Numbered from the stretch's first letter, positions 1 through 13,765 are shown. The stretch: DNA of 64,000 nucleotides from Gordionus sp. m RMFG-2023 (GCF_954871325.1 NC_088775.1:42633561-42697560); one strand, 5' to 3'. Notes: generated by a model from the letters alone, not told the origin. Translations and numbers: made by a program.

Positions 1-3000
1 TATAATCAATCACGATATACAAATAAAGTAAACACTGTAAATATAGAAGAGATAAAAGAAGATGATAATGACAAACTAGAAAGAAAAGAATATAATTTAT
101 ACAATTTAGACAATTTAGACATAAACAATATGGATACCGATAATAATTACACAGCTAACGATGCTTATAAGGTCACGGTATATTTGAACGACATGCCTAT
201 TTTGATGCAGATCGACACCGGGTCAAAGTATAGTATTCTACCGATTCATATCGCGAAAAAGATTGGAGTAAAAATCTTAAATAAATCAGATATTAAATTA
301 ACTGGTTATGATGGAAACACAATAAATGTTTTAGGAACTACCAAAGTCAAGGCAAAATTCGAAGACAAAAGTCAAATCTTAACTGCTTATGTAGTCCAGA
401 GTGATAAGATTGCACTGTTAGGAAGGACCTGGATAGCAGTCTTTAGAAATATACTAGATAGATTTGTAAACTTAGTCGAAGAAGATTATGACAATACTAT
501 TCAAGAACTGATCAAACAATGCGAGTCAAAACTTAGCAAGAAACCAATACTACGCAACTATGTCAAACTACATCTAAAACAAGGTGCTACACCGAAAATC
601 ATACCTCCCAGGCGTGTACCTTATTCAAGAATTGACTTGGTTACAAAAGAACTACAGAAGTGGATAAGCGACAAAATAATCGAACCTGTTGAAGAGGTAA
701 GATGGGCCAGTCCTCTCACTCCTGTTGTCAAGAGCGATGGTTCAATTCGGCTATGTGTTGACTTCAAGAATACTATTAATCCTGCGTTAGAGGATTTCAA
801 GTACCCAATTCCACGCATCAATGACCTTATGGCAAAGTTATCGAAAGGCAAAAGAATCAAGAGATTTTCTCACTATTTCAACTCATAAAGGCTATTTCAG
901 GTTTACAAGACTTCCGTTTGGATTAAAAACTTCGTCAGCAATATTCCAACAAACTATGGATAATATTTTCGGGAACATGAAAGACGTCGTGTTTTATATT
1001 GATGACTTATTGATTACTGGGGAGGATGATGAAGCTCACGTGAACAACATAAAAATGGTATTTGACAAAATATCAAAGTATGGGCTTACACCAAACTTCA
1101 CAAAGAGTATATTTTTTAAAAAAAAACTACGGTTTCTAGGTCACGATATAGACGACAATGGAATCCATCCGAACGCAGATAAAATAAAGGCTATTTCAAA
1201 TATGCCGGAACCTAAGACAAAAGAAGAGTTGGCAACTTTTTTGGGGATGGCGAGCTATTATCGAAAATTTCTGTGCAATTTTGCTGACATCGCCGATCCC
1301 TTATACAAAATAGTAAATAAAGACAAGTGGTAATGGGATAGTACACATCAAGAAAGCTTTGATTACCTAAAAAAACTCATAAGCACTCCGCCTACGTTAA
1401 ATTTTTATAACCCGGATCTACCAGTGGGCATTGCAACTGATGCTTCAAAGAAAGGTTTAGGCGCAGTCTTATTTCATATTGAGGGTGATGGCAAAGAAAA
1501 ACCCATCGCTTTCGCGTCAAGAGCACTTGAAATCAGAGTTAAATTATACCAGTATCGAAAGAGAAGCTTTGTCGGTAATTTACGCGGTTAAAAAATTCCA
1601 GGAGTATTTAATAGGCACAAGATTTGTAATAATTACCGACCACAAGCCACTCGTGTATATATTTACGAAGGGACTCAAGGACAATTCTTCCATATCAATG
1701 CGACTCCAAAAATGGAACTTGGCTATGGGAGCGCATGACTTTACGATAGTTCATAGACCCGGGAAACGAAATATTGTACCAGACTGTTTGTCCAGATTAC
1801 CACTAATGAATACAGAAGAGATGGTACAAAAGTTAGATGACGAAATAATTGATTACAATTTTTGGGACACACCAATAAATTTTAAAAGAATAGTTAAAGA
1901 AACTAATATTGATCAAGAACTAATGGAAGTAATCAACGATATAAGGAATCATGAGCAGATAAAGAACAAAACGTATAAAAATATGGTATTGGAATTGAGT
2001 TTAATCAAAGGTTGCCTTTTTAAAGAGAATAGGATCATAATACCGAAAGGTATGAGAAAAGAGATTTTGCAAGAGTTGCATAATGGGCATCTCGGTGCTG
2101 GAAAAACAAAATCATTAGCGAGAGAGTATCTGTGGTGGCCTGGTTTAAATGCAGAAATAGATCAGGAGGTAAAGAATTGCGATGCTTGCAATAAATACGC
2201 AGACAATCCTCATAATATTCAAAACCCATGGGAAACAGCAACGAAAGTATTCGAGCGCGTACACATAGACTTTGCAGAGTTCAAAGATAATAATTTTATG
2301 GTATGTGTTGACGCTTTCAGCAAATTTCCTATTATTAGGAGAATGAGAAACACAACTACGGAATCAACGATTAAAGAATTGATGAAAATAATAAGTTTAT
2401 TTGGTATACCTAATAGAATAGTCAGTGATAATGGAACTAACTTTACCAGTAAATTATTTAAGAAATTTTGCGAAAATCACGAAATCGAACACTTACTCAC
2501 CGCACCTCACCACCAACAGTCCAATGGCCAATGTGAGCGTATGATTAGATCAATGAAAATGAATATGAAAAGGAATATGGAAAATAATAATAAAATAGAC
2601 GTAGACATAGCTCTAGAAAAGTTTCTTTTTAATTATCGTAATACACCCAACGCAACGACCAACAAAATACCAAGCGAAGTAATGTTCTCCAGAATGATTA
2701 AGACAAAATGGGAGTTGATAAAACCGAGGGATGAAACAGATCATATACTAAATCGCAAGATATCAATAGATAGGGATATAGAAATAGGAGACAGCATATG
2801 GTATAAAACTTTTAAAGATAATAATTGGGAAAAAGGTACAATAATGCGCAAAAACGGAAATTTGTTGTATGATATAGATACTGGGAACAAAATTATAAAA
2901 AGACACTTGGACCAAATAAAAAAAAGATCAACTAATGTAGAACTTTGTGCAACAGTTTTTAAAGCGAATGTTAATAATAATGCATCACCTTATACATTGA

Positions 3001-3200
3001 TTTTTAGAAGGGGAGGTGATGAACCAAGAAACCAAAATGTACAAGTGAATGATCAGAATCGCAACGTTCAAAGACCAGTTAGAAATAGTGTGTTGCCTAG
3101 AAAATTTGAAAATTTTATAATGAATTAAATTTGATAATAAATTTTTTTTCTTCCTTATATTAAAACAAAATTAGTTTTTTTGTGTGTGGAACTAAATAGA
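1..3200 (+). mobile_element. Ty3/gypsy LTR fossil A (pol, left end outside window)
   Basis: Parts in order: Asn/Asp-rich gag tail (about 1-130), aspartic protease around 150-470 with DTGSKYS, reverse transcriptase about 540-1330 with YIDDLL near 995-1010, RNase H about 1380-1800 with ATDAS and DHKPLV, integrase zinc-binding domain about 2080-2210 (H..H..C..C with WWPGL), integrase core about 2260-2650 with SDNGTNF, and a basic C-terminal tail to about 3125. The order PR-RT-RH-IN is diagnostic of Ty3/gypsy (Metaviridae-type) elements. It is broken in a few places (about three) but the domains are well preserved, so it is one of the younger fossils here. No LTR could be recognised. Confidence 0.93.
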
Positions 3201-3740
3201 TAAAACGTACAACAAAAAAAGATCAACGAAGGGGTTAACGAGCAAGAATGACAAACGACAAAATTATAGACAGAGGGCAAATAAAAAAAAAAAGTGTGAA
3301 ATGTTAAACAGTGACACTCATGTATTTTATCTTAACTTTAAAAAATTGTTATGTTAAACAGTGACACTCATGTATTTTATCTTAACTTTAAAAAATTGTT
3401 TTTCTTTTACATCCTTAAGCTATTTATGGCGTAACTTAATATGTTTCAAATGTAATAAGAATTGTTTCTTTCTTTTTGTTAAAAACAACTTTTATATTTT
3501 AAAAATCAATTTGTTTATAAACTAATATTAAATTTTATATTTTATAAATCAATTTACTTAATAAACTAATGTTCAATTTTTTATTTTAACTTTAAAAAAT
3601 AAGATCAATTTATTATAAACTACATTAAATTAAATTGTCAATATATATAGGAAACTATTTTGAATTATGTGATCATATATTTTTTAAATTTAAATATCAA
3701 TAAATTGACGTAATATACGTTTATAACATTTGATTTCTGC
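3130..3740. other. Non-coding AT-rich spacer between fossils A and B
   Basis: No coding signal. It probably holds the 3' untranslated part of fossil A and perhaps a degraded LTR, but no TG...CA pair or matching partner was found. The only clear structure is a 50-bp tandem duplication, listed separately. Confidence 0.5.
3301..3400. repeat. Perfect 50-bp tandem duplication
   Basis: Positions 3301-3350 and 3351-3400 are identical, each starting ATGTTAAACAGTGACACTC and ending AAAAAATTGTT. The perfect identity implies a recent local duplication or an assembly slip. Confidence 0.95.
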
Positions 3741-3742
3741 CT

Positions 3743-6700
3743 TTGATTTCTGCAACCTTTTCAGAAATAATTTTAGAAATAATTATGATAATAGAAATAG
3801 AAATAGGAATTACAATAATAATTTTAGATACAATTACGGTAATAATAATTCGAGATACCACGATAATTATAACAACTAAAACTATAATAACTATAATAAC
3901 TATAATAACTATAATAACTATCGCTATAACAATAATAATCAATCTAATTATGGTAGAAATAATACATGGCATGATAATAATCAAAGAAAACAGATCCAAT
4001 ACGGTGATGGAAATCGTAACAATTACCAATCTTATTACAACAATTCAAATAATTATAGAGGTAATGACAATAATCAGAGAAAACAAATACAATATAACAA
4101 GAACTCAAATAATTATAGAGGTATCGACAACAATAATAGAAAGCAAATACAATACAACAATGATTATAATATGAATATTGAAGAAATTATTGAAGAGAAA
4201 GTTGACTCTACAAAGAACAAAGATGATAATGATTTTAATGTAAACAACTTATCTGGTGACATGCTCAATGACAAAGATAACGCATTTATGACTACTTTAA
4301 AAGTGAACGATATTGTTACATGTATGCAAGTTGATACAGGCTCCAAACATACTATTATACCTCATGGTCTGGCTAAAAAACTTGGTATTAGAGATGTTAA
4401 AAAATCCGAGCTACAACTTACCGTTTATGACGGAAATTTAATCAAGATCATCGGCACCATTCAAGTTAAAGTATGATGGTATCTCAAAATATTTACAAGC
4501 GTTAGTTGTCGAATCGAATAAAAATGCCTTGTTGGGACGTACATGGATCAATGCTTTCAAAAATATTTTAAATAAATTTATAGCATGACACTGATTACGA
4601 AGATGAAATAAAAAAATTGATTAAAGATGTGAATCCAAATTGACTAATGGGCCAATCAACAAAGCAAGTGTCAAGTTACATTTAAGAAGAGATGCTCAAC
4701 CTAAAATTATACCGCCTAGACGCATTCCTTATTCAAAAATTGATCTTGTTAGCAATGAACTTAAAAAATGGATACATGATAAAATAATTGAGCCGGTGAA
4801 TGATGTCCGATGGACAAGTCCTGTTACCGCTGTCTACAAAGATGATGGGAGCATTATGCTTTGTGCTGATTTTAAGGACACTGTAAACCCATCTCTAGAA
4901 GATTACAGATACCCTCTACCACGAATCAATGATCTAATAGCTAAACTTTCAGAAGGAAAGAAATTTACGAAGATTGACTTTAAAAATGCTTTCTTACAGA
5001 TACCAATTGATAAAAGTTGCAGAAATATTTTATCCATGTCTATGCACAAGGGATATTAACAATTTACTAGACTTCCTTTTGGGCTTAAGACCTCATCTGC
5101 AATTTTTCAACAGATTATGGATCAAATTTTTGGTGATATGGATGACGTCATATTTTATATTGATGATTTACTTATAACTGGAAAAAACGATGAAGCCCAC
5201 CTTAACAACATAAAAGAAGTGTTTGATAGAATATCATCGTTTGGGCTAATACCTAACTTCAATAAAAGTGTGTTCTTTAAAAACAAAGTGAGGTTCCTGG
5301 GTCATGATATTGACGCTAAGGGGATTCATGCTAATCACGACAAAATTGAAGCAATAATTAATATGCCAGAACCAAAATCAGCTGCTGAATTATCAACATT
5401 TCTGGGAATGGCTGGCTACTATAGAAAATTTTTAAACAATTTTGCAGAAATTGCCGATCCTATATATAAGATTGTCAACAAAAAAAAATGGGCTTGAAAC
5501 CTAGAACCCTTTAAAAGTTTTAATGATCTTAAAAAGTTGATTAGTCTTCCACCTGCTTTGACATATTTTAACCCTGAATTATCTATAGGAATAGCCACTG
5601 ACGCATCGAAATGTGGTTTAGGAGCTGTACTATTTCATACTGAAAAAGATGGTAAAGAAAAACCTATAGCTTTTGCGTCAAGAACTTTATTAAAATCCGA
5701 AATGAATTATACCAATATTGAGCGTGAGGCTCTCGCCATTATGTTCGCCGGCACAAAATTTACAATTATTTCTGACCATAAACCTCTAGTTCACATCTTT
5801 ACTAAGGGTCTTAAGGAATAGCACCATTTCCTTAAGACTCCAGAAGTGGAATATTACATTAGGAGGATATGATTTTAATATAAAGTATAAAGCCGGTAAA
5901 TATAATGTTGTTCCTGATTGTCTCTCGAGATTACCACAAGAATGTCATGATGAAACTATTGAAAATATCACTATAATAAATGAATATGGGGATTTACCTA
6001 TTAATTTTAATCAAATTCGAGATGAAACTTTGAAAGATATGGAATTAAAACAAGTCATAAATGATATTAAAAACAACAGTCCTATAATGAATAATATTTA
6101 TAAAAACATTGAATTGGAATTAAGTATAATTAAGGATTGTCTTTACAAAAGCAAGAATCATAATTCCGTCTTCTATGAGAAAAAATATACTACAGTCATT
6201 ACATTAAGGTCACTTGGGAGCAGGAAAAATCAAATCCTTAGCCAAAGATTACATGTGGTGGCCTGGTATAAATAATGACATAGTGATGGAAGTGAAAAGT
6301 TGTGACGATTGCAACATATATCATGATAATCCTATAAAGATACAAAAACCATGGCTTTCGGCAACCAAACCGTTTGAAAGGATACACATAGATTATGCGA
6401 GTCCGTTCTTCACAAAAAATTGGTTGATAATAGTCGATGCCTACAGCAAATTTCTAATTATTATTCCTGTTAAAAATATTACGACTGATGTTACTTTAAA
6501 AGAAATCTTTAAAACTATTTCGCTATATGGAATACCTGAAACTATAGTTACTGATAACGGCACTAACTTTACGAGTAACGATTTTGAAAAATTTTGCAAA
6601 AATTTCGGTATCAAACATGTGCTCACATCTGCGTATCATCAGCAATCCAATGGCCAGGTAGAACGCTTGGTGAGAACGTTCAAAACACATATGAAAAGGA

Positions 6701-7202
6701 ATATTAAAATTGACCTAGACATCGCATTTGGCAAATTTTTATTTAATTACAGAAATACGCATAATGATACTACAGGAGTTACACCATCTCAGAGAATGTT
6801 TAATCGAGATATTAGAATTAAATGGGACTTATTAAAACCGTTGGAGGAGAAGAAGAATAAAATAAACGTTACTTTACCACGAAATAGAACCTTTAACGTA
6901 GGAGATTTTGTTTGGTACAAAGTACAAGGTGATGATAAATGGTACAAAGGTATGATCACCATAAAGAAAGTGATATGATGTTCCAAATTAAGACAGAGAA
7001 AAGTATTTTGAGGAGACATTTAGATCAAATAAGAATTAGAAACTGTTTTAACACAATTGTTAACTATGACTCTAAGGATTCTTTTAAGGAGGGAAGTGTG
7101 GACAAAAATATAAAAATTACTGATAATAACGATATAACACCTATTTCTAGACATGTGCAAATTAAACAAAAACCTGTTTATTTAAAAGACTACACAACTT
7201 AA
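3743..7202 (+). mobile_element. Ty3/gypsy LTR fossil B, same family group as A
   Basis: Parts: Asn/Tyr/Arg-rich gag tail about 3760-4170 (low-complexity, nucleocapsid-like basic region with QRKQIQY repeats), protease about 4270-4560 with VDTGSKHT, reverse transcriptase about 4640-5500 with YIDDLL near 5157-5175, RNase H about 5540-5950 with ATDASKCGLG and DHKPLV, integrase zinc-binding and core about 6200-6960 with WWPGI and TDNGTNF, tail to 7200. It has the same domain order and clear protein similarity to A, but is diverged enough to be a separate subfamily. Broken, with roughly six or more breaks, so older than A. It lies head to tail with A. Confidence 0.92.
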
Positions 7203-7845
7203 AATATAAAATAAATAGTAAATTGTATAAAGTAAATTAAATATTAAAACGCTTACACTAAAACGCAAAAAATTAAAACGCTGAAAATATTATATATCAA
7301 TCTTATTGATTTATCATTCTTCGTTTATTCTTATGTCCAATATGATGAACTATTATTTCTTATTATTCGCAACTTACTGATGATAATAACAATTTTGAAA
7401 AATGATAATAATAACAACTGAGTACAACCAAGCAAGCTATATGACAAAGTCACGATTTATAAGGACAACTTAGATAAGGATATCAAGCTTACGATTTAAA
7501 CAAGCCAACGTGCAGAATCGATTTAAACAAACCAGCGATTGGGACAAGCCAACGATATGAGGACTTGTGAAACAACTTGTTGAGCAAAACTACGATAACA
7601 TAATTATAGTGTGAAGGCTTTTTAGAAGAAGGAGAATTTTATGAATTCAAATTCAACTTTTTATTTTTCGTAATTCAACTTATATTACTTTTTATTTTTC
7701 GTAACCTTACTTTTTGTTTTTTTGTTTAATCATATATATTCTAATTTTATATAGTATATATATTATGTGTAAAAAGAGAAAATGGAGTTAATAATAATAA
7801 TATACATTTTTACTTACTTGCACGTTTATCATGATTCTCTTTATA
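7203..7845. other. Non-coding region after fossil B, possible LTR remnant
   Basis: AT-rich, no ORF of note. A short local duplication (ACTTTTTATTTTTCGTAA) lies at about 7655-7705. The stretch about 7770-7830 (AGAGAAAATGGAGTTAATAA ... TTTTTACTTACTTGCAC) is similar to 13005-13055 on the far side of the satellite, suggesting that both are ends of one element family. Confidence 0.4.
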
Positions 7846-10800
7846 TATTGTAAAGATGTTAAAATAAAATTTCAGTGAAGATGTACCATAGAAAAGTGCC
7901 AATTGTCATAATCGTATTTGTGAACTTTTTTGAATTTTTTTAAAACAAATAGGTAAAAATATATATTGTAAAGTTGTTAAAATAAAATTTCAGTGAAGAT
8001 GTACAATGGAAAAGTGACAATTGTCATAATCGTTATTTGTCAACTTTTTTCAATTTTTTTAAAACAAATAGGTAAAAATGTATATTGTAGAGATGTTAAA
8101 ACAGTGAAAATGTACCATAGAAAAGTGACAAGTGACATATTCGTTATTTGTGAACTTTTTTGAATTTTTTTACAAATAGGTAAAGATATATATTGTAAAG
8201 ATGTTAAAATATAATTTCAGTGAAGAAGTACCATAGAAAAGTGATAATTGTCATAATTGTATTAGCAAACTTTTTTGAATTTTTTTAAAACAAATAGGTA
8301 AAAATATATATTGTAAAGAAGTTAAAATAAAATTTCAGTGAAGATGTACCATAGAAAGGTGACAATTGTCATAATCGTTATTTATGAACTTTTTTGAATT
8401 TTTTTAAAGTAAATAGGTAAAAATATATATTGTAAAAATGTTAAAATTAAATTTCAGTGAAGATGTACCATAGAAAGGTGACAATTGTCATATTCGTAAT
8501 TTTTGAACTTTTTTGAATTTTTTTAAAACAAATAGGTAAAAATGTATATTGTAAAGATGTTAAAATAAAATTTCAATTAAGATGTATAATAGAAAAGTGA
8601 CAATTGTCATAACCGTTATTTGTAAACTTTTTGAATTTTTTTAAAACAAATAGGTAAAAATATATATTGTAAATATGTTAAAATTAAATTTCAGTGAAGA
8701 TGTACCATATAAAGGTGACAATTGTCATAATCGTTATTTTAGAACTTTTTTGAATTTTTTTAAAACAAATAGGTTAGTATATATATTCAAAAAATGTTAA
8801 AATAAAATTTCAGTGAAGATGTACCATATAAAGGTGACAATTGTCATAATCGTTATTTTTGAACTTTTTTGAATTTTTTTAAAGTAAATAGGTAAGAATA
8901 TATATTGTAAAAATGTTAAAAAATAATTTTAGTGAAGATGTACCACAGAAAGGTGACAATTGTCATAATCGTTATTTTTTTAACTTTTTTGAATTTTTTT
9001 AAAGTAAATAGGTAAAAATATATATTGTAAAAATGTTAAAATAAAATTTCAGTGAAGATGTATCATAGAAAAGTGACAATTGTCATAATCGTTATTTGCG
9101 AACTTTTGAATTTTTTTAAAACAAATAGGTAAATATATATATTGTAAAGAAGTTAAAATAAAATTTCAGTAAAGATGTACCATAGAAAAGTGGCAATTGT
9201 CATAATCGTTATTTGCGAACTTATTTGAATTTTTTAAAACAAATAGGTTAAAATGTATAATGTAAAAATGTCAAAATAAAATTTCAGTGAAGATGAATAA
9301 TAGAAAAGTGACAATTGTCATAATCGTTATTTGTGAAATTTTTTGAATTTTTTAAAAACAATTAGGTAAAAATATATATTGTAAAGATGTTAAAATTACA
9401 TTTCACTGAAGATTTACCATAGAAAGGTGACAATTGTCATAATCGTTGTTTTAGAACTTTTTTGAGTTTTTTAAAGTAAATAGGTAAAAATATATATTGT
9501 AAAAATGTTAAAATAAAATTTCAGTGAAGATGTACCATAGAAAAGTGACAATTTTCATAACCGTTATTTGTAAACTTTTTTGAATTTTTTTAAAACAAAT
9601 AGGTAAAAATATATATTGTAAAGATGTTAAAATTAAATTTCAGTGAAGATGTACCATAGAAAGGTAACAATTGTCATAATCGTTATTTTAGAACTTTTTT
9701 GAATTTTTTTAAAACAAATAGGTAAAAATGTATATTGTAAAGATGTTAAAATAAAATTTCAGTTAAGATGTATAATAAAAAAGTGACAATTGTCATAACC
9801 GTTATTTGTAAACTTTTTTGAATTTTTTTAAAACAAATAGGTAAAAATATATATTGTAAAGATGTTAAAATTAAATTTCAGTGAAGATGTACCATATAAA
9901 GGTGACAATTGTCATAATCGTTATTTGCGAACTTTTTTGAATTTTTTTAAAACAAATAGTAAAAATATTTATTGTAAAGATGTTAAAATTAAATTTCAGT
10001 AAAGATTTACCATAGAAAGGTGACAATTGTCATAATCGTTATTTTTGAACTTTTTTGAATTTTTTTAAAGTAAATAGGTAAGAATATATATTGTAAAAAT
10101 GGTAAAAAATAATTTTAGTGAAGATGTACCATAGAAAGGTGACAATTGTCATAATCGTTATTTTTGAACTTTTTTGAATTTTTTTAAAGTAAATAGGTAA
10201 GAATATATATTGTAAAAATGTTAAAAAATAATTTTAGTGAAGATGTACCACAGAAAGGTGACAATTGTCATAATCGTTATTTATGAACTTTTTTGAATTT
10301 TTTTAAAGTAAATAGGTAAAAATATATATTGTAAAAATGTTAAAATTAAATTTCAGTGAAGATGTACCATAGAAAGTTGACAATTGTCATATTCGTAATT
10401 TTTGAACTTTTTTGAATTTTTTTAAAACAAATAGGTAAAAATATATATTGTAAAGATGTTAAAATTAAATTTCAGTGAAGATGTTTAATAGAAAAGTGAC
10501 AATTGTCATAACCGTTATTTGTAAACTTTTTTGAATTTTTTTAAAACAAATAGGTAAAAATATATATTGTAAAGATGTTAAAATTAAATTTCAGTGAAGA
10601 TGTACCATATAAAGGTGACAATTGTCATAATCGTTATTTGCGAACTTTTTTGAATTTTTTTAAAACAAATAGTAAAAATATTTATTGTAAAGATGCTAAA
10701 ATTAAATTTCAGTAAAGATTTACCATAGAAAGGTGACAATTGTCATAATCGTTATTTTTGAACTTTTTTGAATTTTTTTAAAGTAAATAGGTAAGAATAT

Positions 10801-12995
10801 ATATTGTAAAAATGTTAAAAAATAATTTTAGTGAAGATGTACCATAGAAAGGTGACAATTGTCATAATCGTTATTTATGAACTTTTTTGAATTTTTTTAA
10901 AGTAAATAGGTAAGCATATATATTGTAAAAATGTTAAAATTAAATTTCAGTGAAGATGTACCATAGAAAGATGACAATTGTCATATTCGTAATTTTTGAA
11001 CTTTTTTGAATTTTTTTAAAACAAATAGCTAAATATTGTAAAGATGTTAAAATAAAATTTCAGTGAAGATGTACCATAGAAAAGTGACAATTGTCATAAC
11101 CGTTATTTGTAAACTTATTTGATATTTTTAAAACAAATAGGTAAAAATGTATATTGTAAAGATGTTAACATAAAATTTCAGTTAAGATGTATAATAGAAA
11201 AGTGACAATTGTCATAATCGTTATTTGTGAAATTTTTTAAATTTTTTTAGAACAAATAGGTAAAAATATATATTGTAAAAATGTTAAAAAAAAATTTCAG
11301 TGAAGATGTACCATAGAAAAGTGACAATTGTGATAACCGTTATTTGTAAACTTTTTTGAATTTTTTTAAAACAAATAGGTAAAAATATATATTGTAAAGA
11401 TGTTAAAATTAAATTTCAGTGAAGATGTACCATAGAAAGGTGGCAATTGTCATAATCGTTATTTTTGAACTTTTTGAATTTTTTTAAAGTAAATAGGTAA
11501 AAATGTATATTGTAAAGATGTTAAAATAAAATTTCAGTGAAGATGTATCATAGAAAAGTGACAATTGTCATAATCGTTATTTGCGAACTTTTGATTTTTT
11601 TTAAAACAAATAGGTAAATATATATATTGTAAAGAAGTTAAAATAAAATTTCAGTAAAGATGTACCATAGAAAAGTGGCAATTGTCATAATCGTTATTTG
11701 CGAACTTATTTGAATTTTTTAAAACAAATAGGTTAAAATGTATAATGTAAAAATGTCAAAATAAAATTTCAGTGAAGATGAATAATAGAAAAGTGACAAT
11801 TGTCATAATCGTTATTTGTGAAATTTTTTGAATTTTTTTAAAACAATTAGGTAAAAATATATATTGTAAAGATGTTAAAATTACATTTCACTGAAGATTT
11901 ACCATAGAAAGGTGACAATTGTCATAATCGTTATTTTAGAACTTTTTTGAATTTTTTAAAGTAAATAGGTAAAAGTATATATTGTAAAAATGTTAAAATA
12001 AAATTTCAGTGAAGATGTACCATAGAAAAGTGACAATTGTCATAACCGTTATTTGTAAACTTTTTTGAATTTTTTTAAAACAAATAGGTAAAAATATATA
12101 TTGTAAAGATGTTAAAATTAAATTTCAGTGAAGATGTACCATAGAAAGGTAACAATTGTCATAATCGTTATTTTAGAACTTTTTTGAATTTTTTTAAAAC
12201 AAATAGGTTAGTATATATATTCAAAAAATGTTAAAATAAAATTTCAGTGAAGATGTACCATATAAAAGTGACAATTGTCATAATCGTTATTTTTGAACTT
12301 TTTTGAATTTTTTTAAAGTAAATAGGTAAGAACATATATTGTAAAAATGTTAAAAAATAATTTTAGTGAAGATGTACCACAGAAAGGTGACAATTGTCAT
12401 AATCGTTATTTATGAACTTTTTTGAATTTTTTTAAAGTAAATAGGTAAGAATATATATTGTAAAAATGTTAAAATTAAATTTCAGTGAAGATGTACCATA
12501 GAAAGGTGACAATTGTCATATTCGTAATTTTTGAACTTTTTTGAATTTTTTTAAAACAAATAGGTAAAAATGTATATTGTAAAGATGTTAAAATAAAATT
12601 TCAGTTAAGATGTATAATAGAAAAGTGACAATTGTCATAACCGTTATTTGTAAACTTTTTTGAATTTTTTTAAAACAAATAGGTAAAAATATATATTGTA
12701 AAGATGTTAAAATTAAATTTCAGTGAAGATGTACCATATAAAGGTGACAATTGTCATAATCGTTATTTGCGAACTTTTTTGAATTTTTTTAAAACAAATA
12801 GTAAAAATATTTATTGTAAAGATGTTAAAATTACAGTAAAGATTTACCATAGAAAGGTGACAATTGTCATAATCGTTATTTTTTAACTTTTTTGAATTTT
12901 TTTAAAGTAAATAGGTAAAAATATATATTGTAAAAATGTTAAAATAAAATTTCAGTGAAGATGTACCATAGAAAAGTGACAATTGTCATAATCGT
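7846..12995. repeat. 119-bp satellite array, about 43 monomers
   Basis: The phrase AAAACAAATAGGTAAAAAT recurs every 118-119 bp (for example 7942 and 8061). Each monomer has an A/T-tract segment, GTTAAAAT..AATTTCAGTGAAGATG, then GTGACAATTGTCATAATCG and GAACTTTTTTGAATTTTTTT. Two monomer classes alternate irregularly: AAAACAAATAGG and AAAGTAAATAGG. Within the array a variant block at 9098 recurs at 11583 (2485 bp, about 21 monomers), and an AAATAGTAAAAATATTTATTG variant recurs at 9954, 10667 and 12795 (713 and 2128 bp, about 6 and 18 monomers), so there is higher-order repetition. Short ORFs inside are chance. A centromeric or pericentromeric role is possible but not shown. Confidence 0.97.
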
Positions 12996-13400
12996 AAAAG
13001 AGAAAGAAGTTAGTCAATAAAATATATTTTTACTGACTAGCACCTCGCGCCATATCGTTAGTGTCCTTCGTTCTTTTCATGGTGCCCTGGCTCTGGGTGG
13101 TGGACTAGAAAAAGATGACTACCTAATCTACTGAGATGACTATCTAACTTATAGAGACTGCTTAACCTATGGAGATGACTACCTATTGAGATGACTATCT
13201 TATCTATTGTGACTGCCTAATCTATTGATATGACCAATGCCTAATCTATGGAGATGACCAAGAATCAAACCTTAGCACGTTCTTTCATGCAAAAAGCTTC
13301 TTTCTTCATGGTGTCCTGGCTCTGGATGTTGGACTGGAATATGATAACCAGCACCTAACCTAATGTGACAACCTAGAAAGAACTGATATGGAAGTTGAAC
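12996..13400. repeat. Satellite flank and degenerate TGACTACCTAATCTAT repeats
   Basis: After an LTR-end-like stretch (13005-13055) the region about 13100-13265 is made of irregular 20-25 bp units such as GAGATGACTACCTA and GACTGCCTAATCTATTGA. It is bracketed by two copies of a block around TCATGGTG(C/T)CCTGGCTCTGG (about 13077 and 13308), an imperfect duplication of about 230 bp. No coding signal. Confidence 0.6.
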
Positions 13401-13534
13401 GATAGGTTATGAATTCTATTTTGTGAGACCAATGATGATTACTTATTATTCTAATCCACGTAATAAGAAAAGTTATTATAAATTAAGATTTTATGCCAGG
13501 ATAAAGGCATGTTATAAATTTTTAAAATCACTAA

Positions 13535-13765
13535 AATGTAAAATCATAATGGATATATTTGAACACACAAAAAGCCTTTAAAAAATTATTTATAATTTCT
13601 TAGTGAAATATTGATATTAAAATGTAAAATCATAATGGATATAGACCACACAAAAAGCCTTTAAAAAATTATTTATAATTTCTTAGTGAAATATTGATAC
13701 TAAAATGTAAAATCATAATGGATATAGACCACACAAAAAGCCTTTAAAAAATTATTTACTTAAAT
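13535..13765. repeat. Three tandem copies of an about 82-bp unit
   Basis: Copies begin with AAAATGTAAAATCATAATGG at about 13535, 13618 and 13700, and share CACACAAAAAGCCTTTAAAA and a TTATTTATAATTTCTTAGTG stretch. The third copy is cut short. Near identity suggests recent tandem amplification. Confidence 0.9.

Noticed and set aside
3721-4174. Ile-rich membrane-like proteins on both strands
   Set aside because: These are off-frame readings of AAT/TAT-rich gag sequence; the meaningful frame gives an Asn/Tyr-rich tail.
12704-12886. Small ORF in the satellite
   Set aside because: It is two monomers read through by chance and is not kept in other monomers.
7846-12995. CRISPR array
   Set aside because: Repeats are contiguous 119-bp monomers without unique spacers, in a eukaryotic context.
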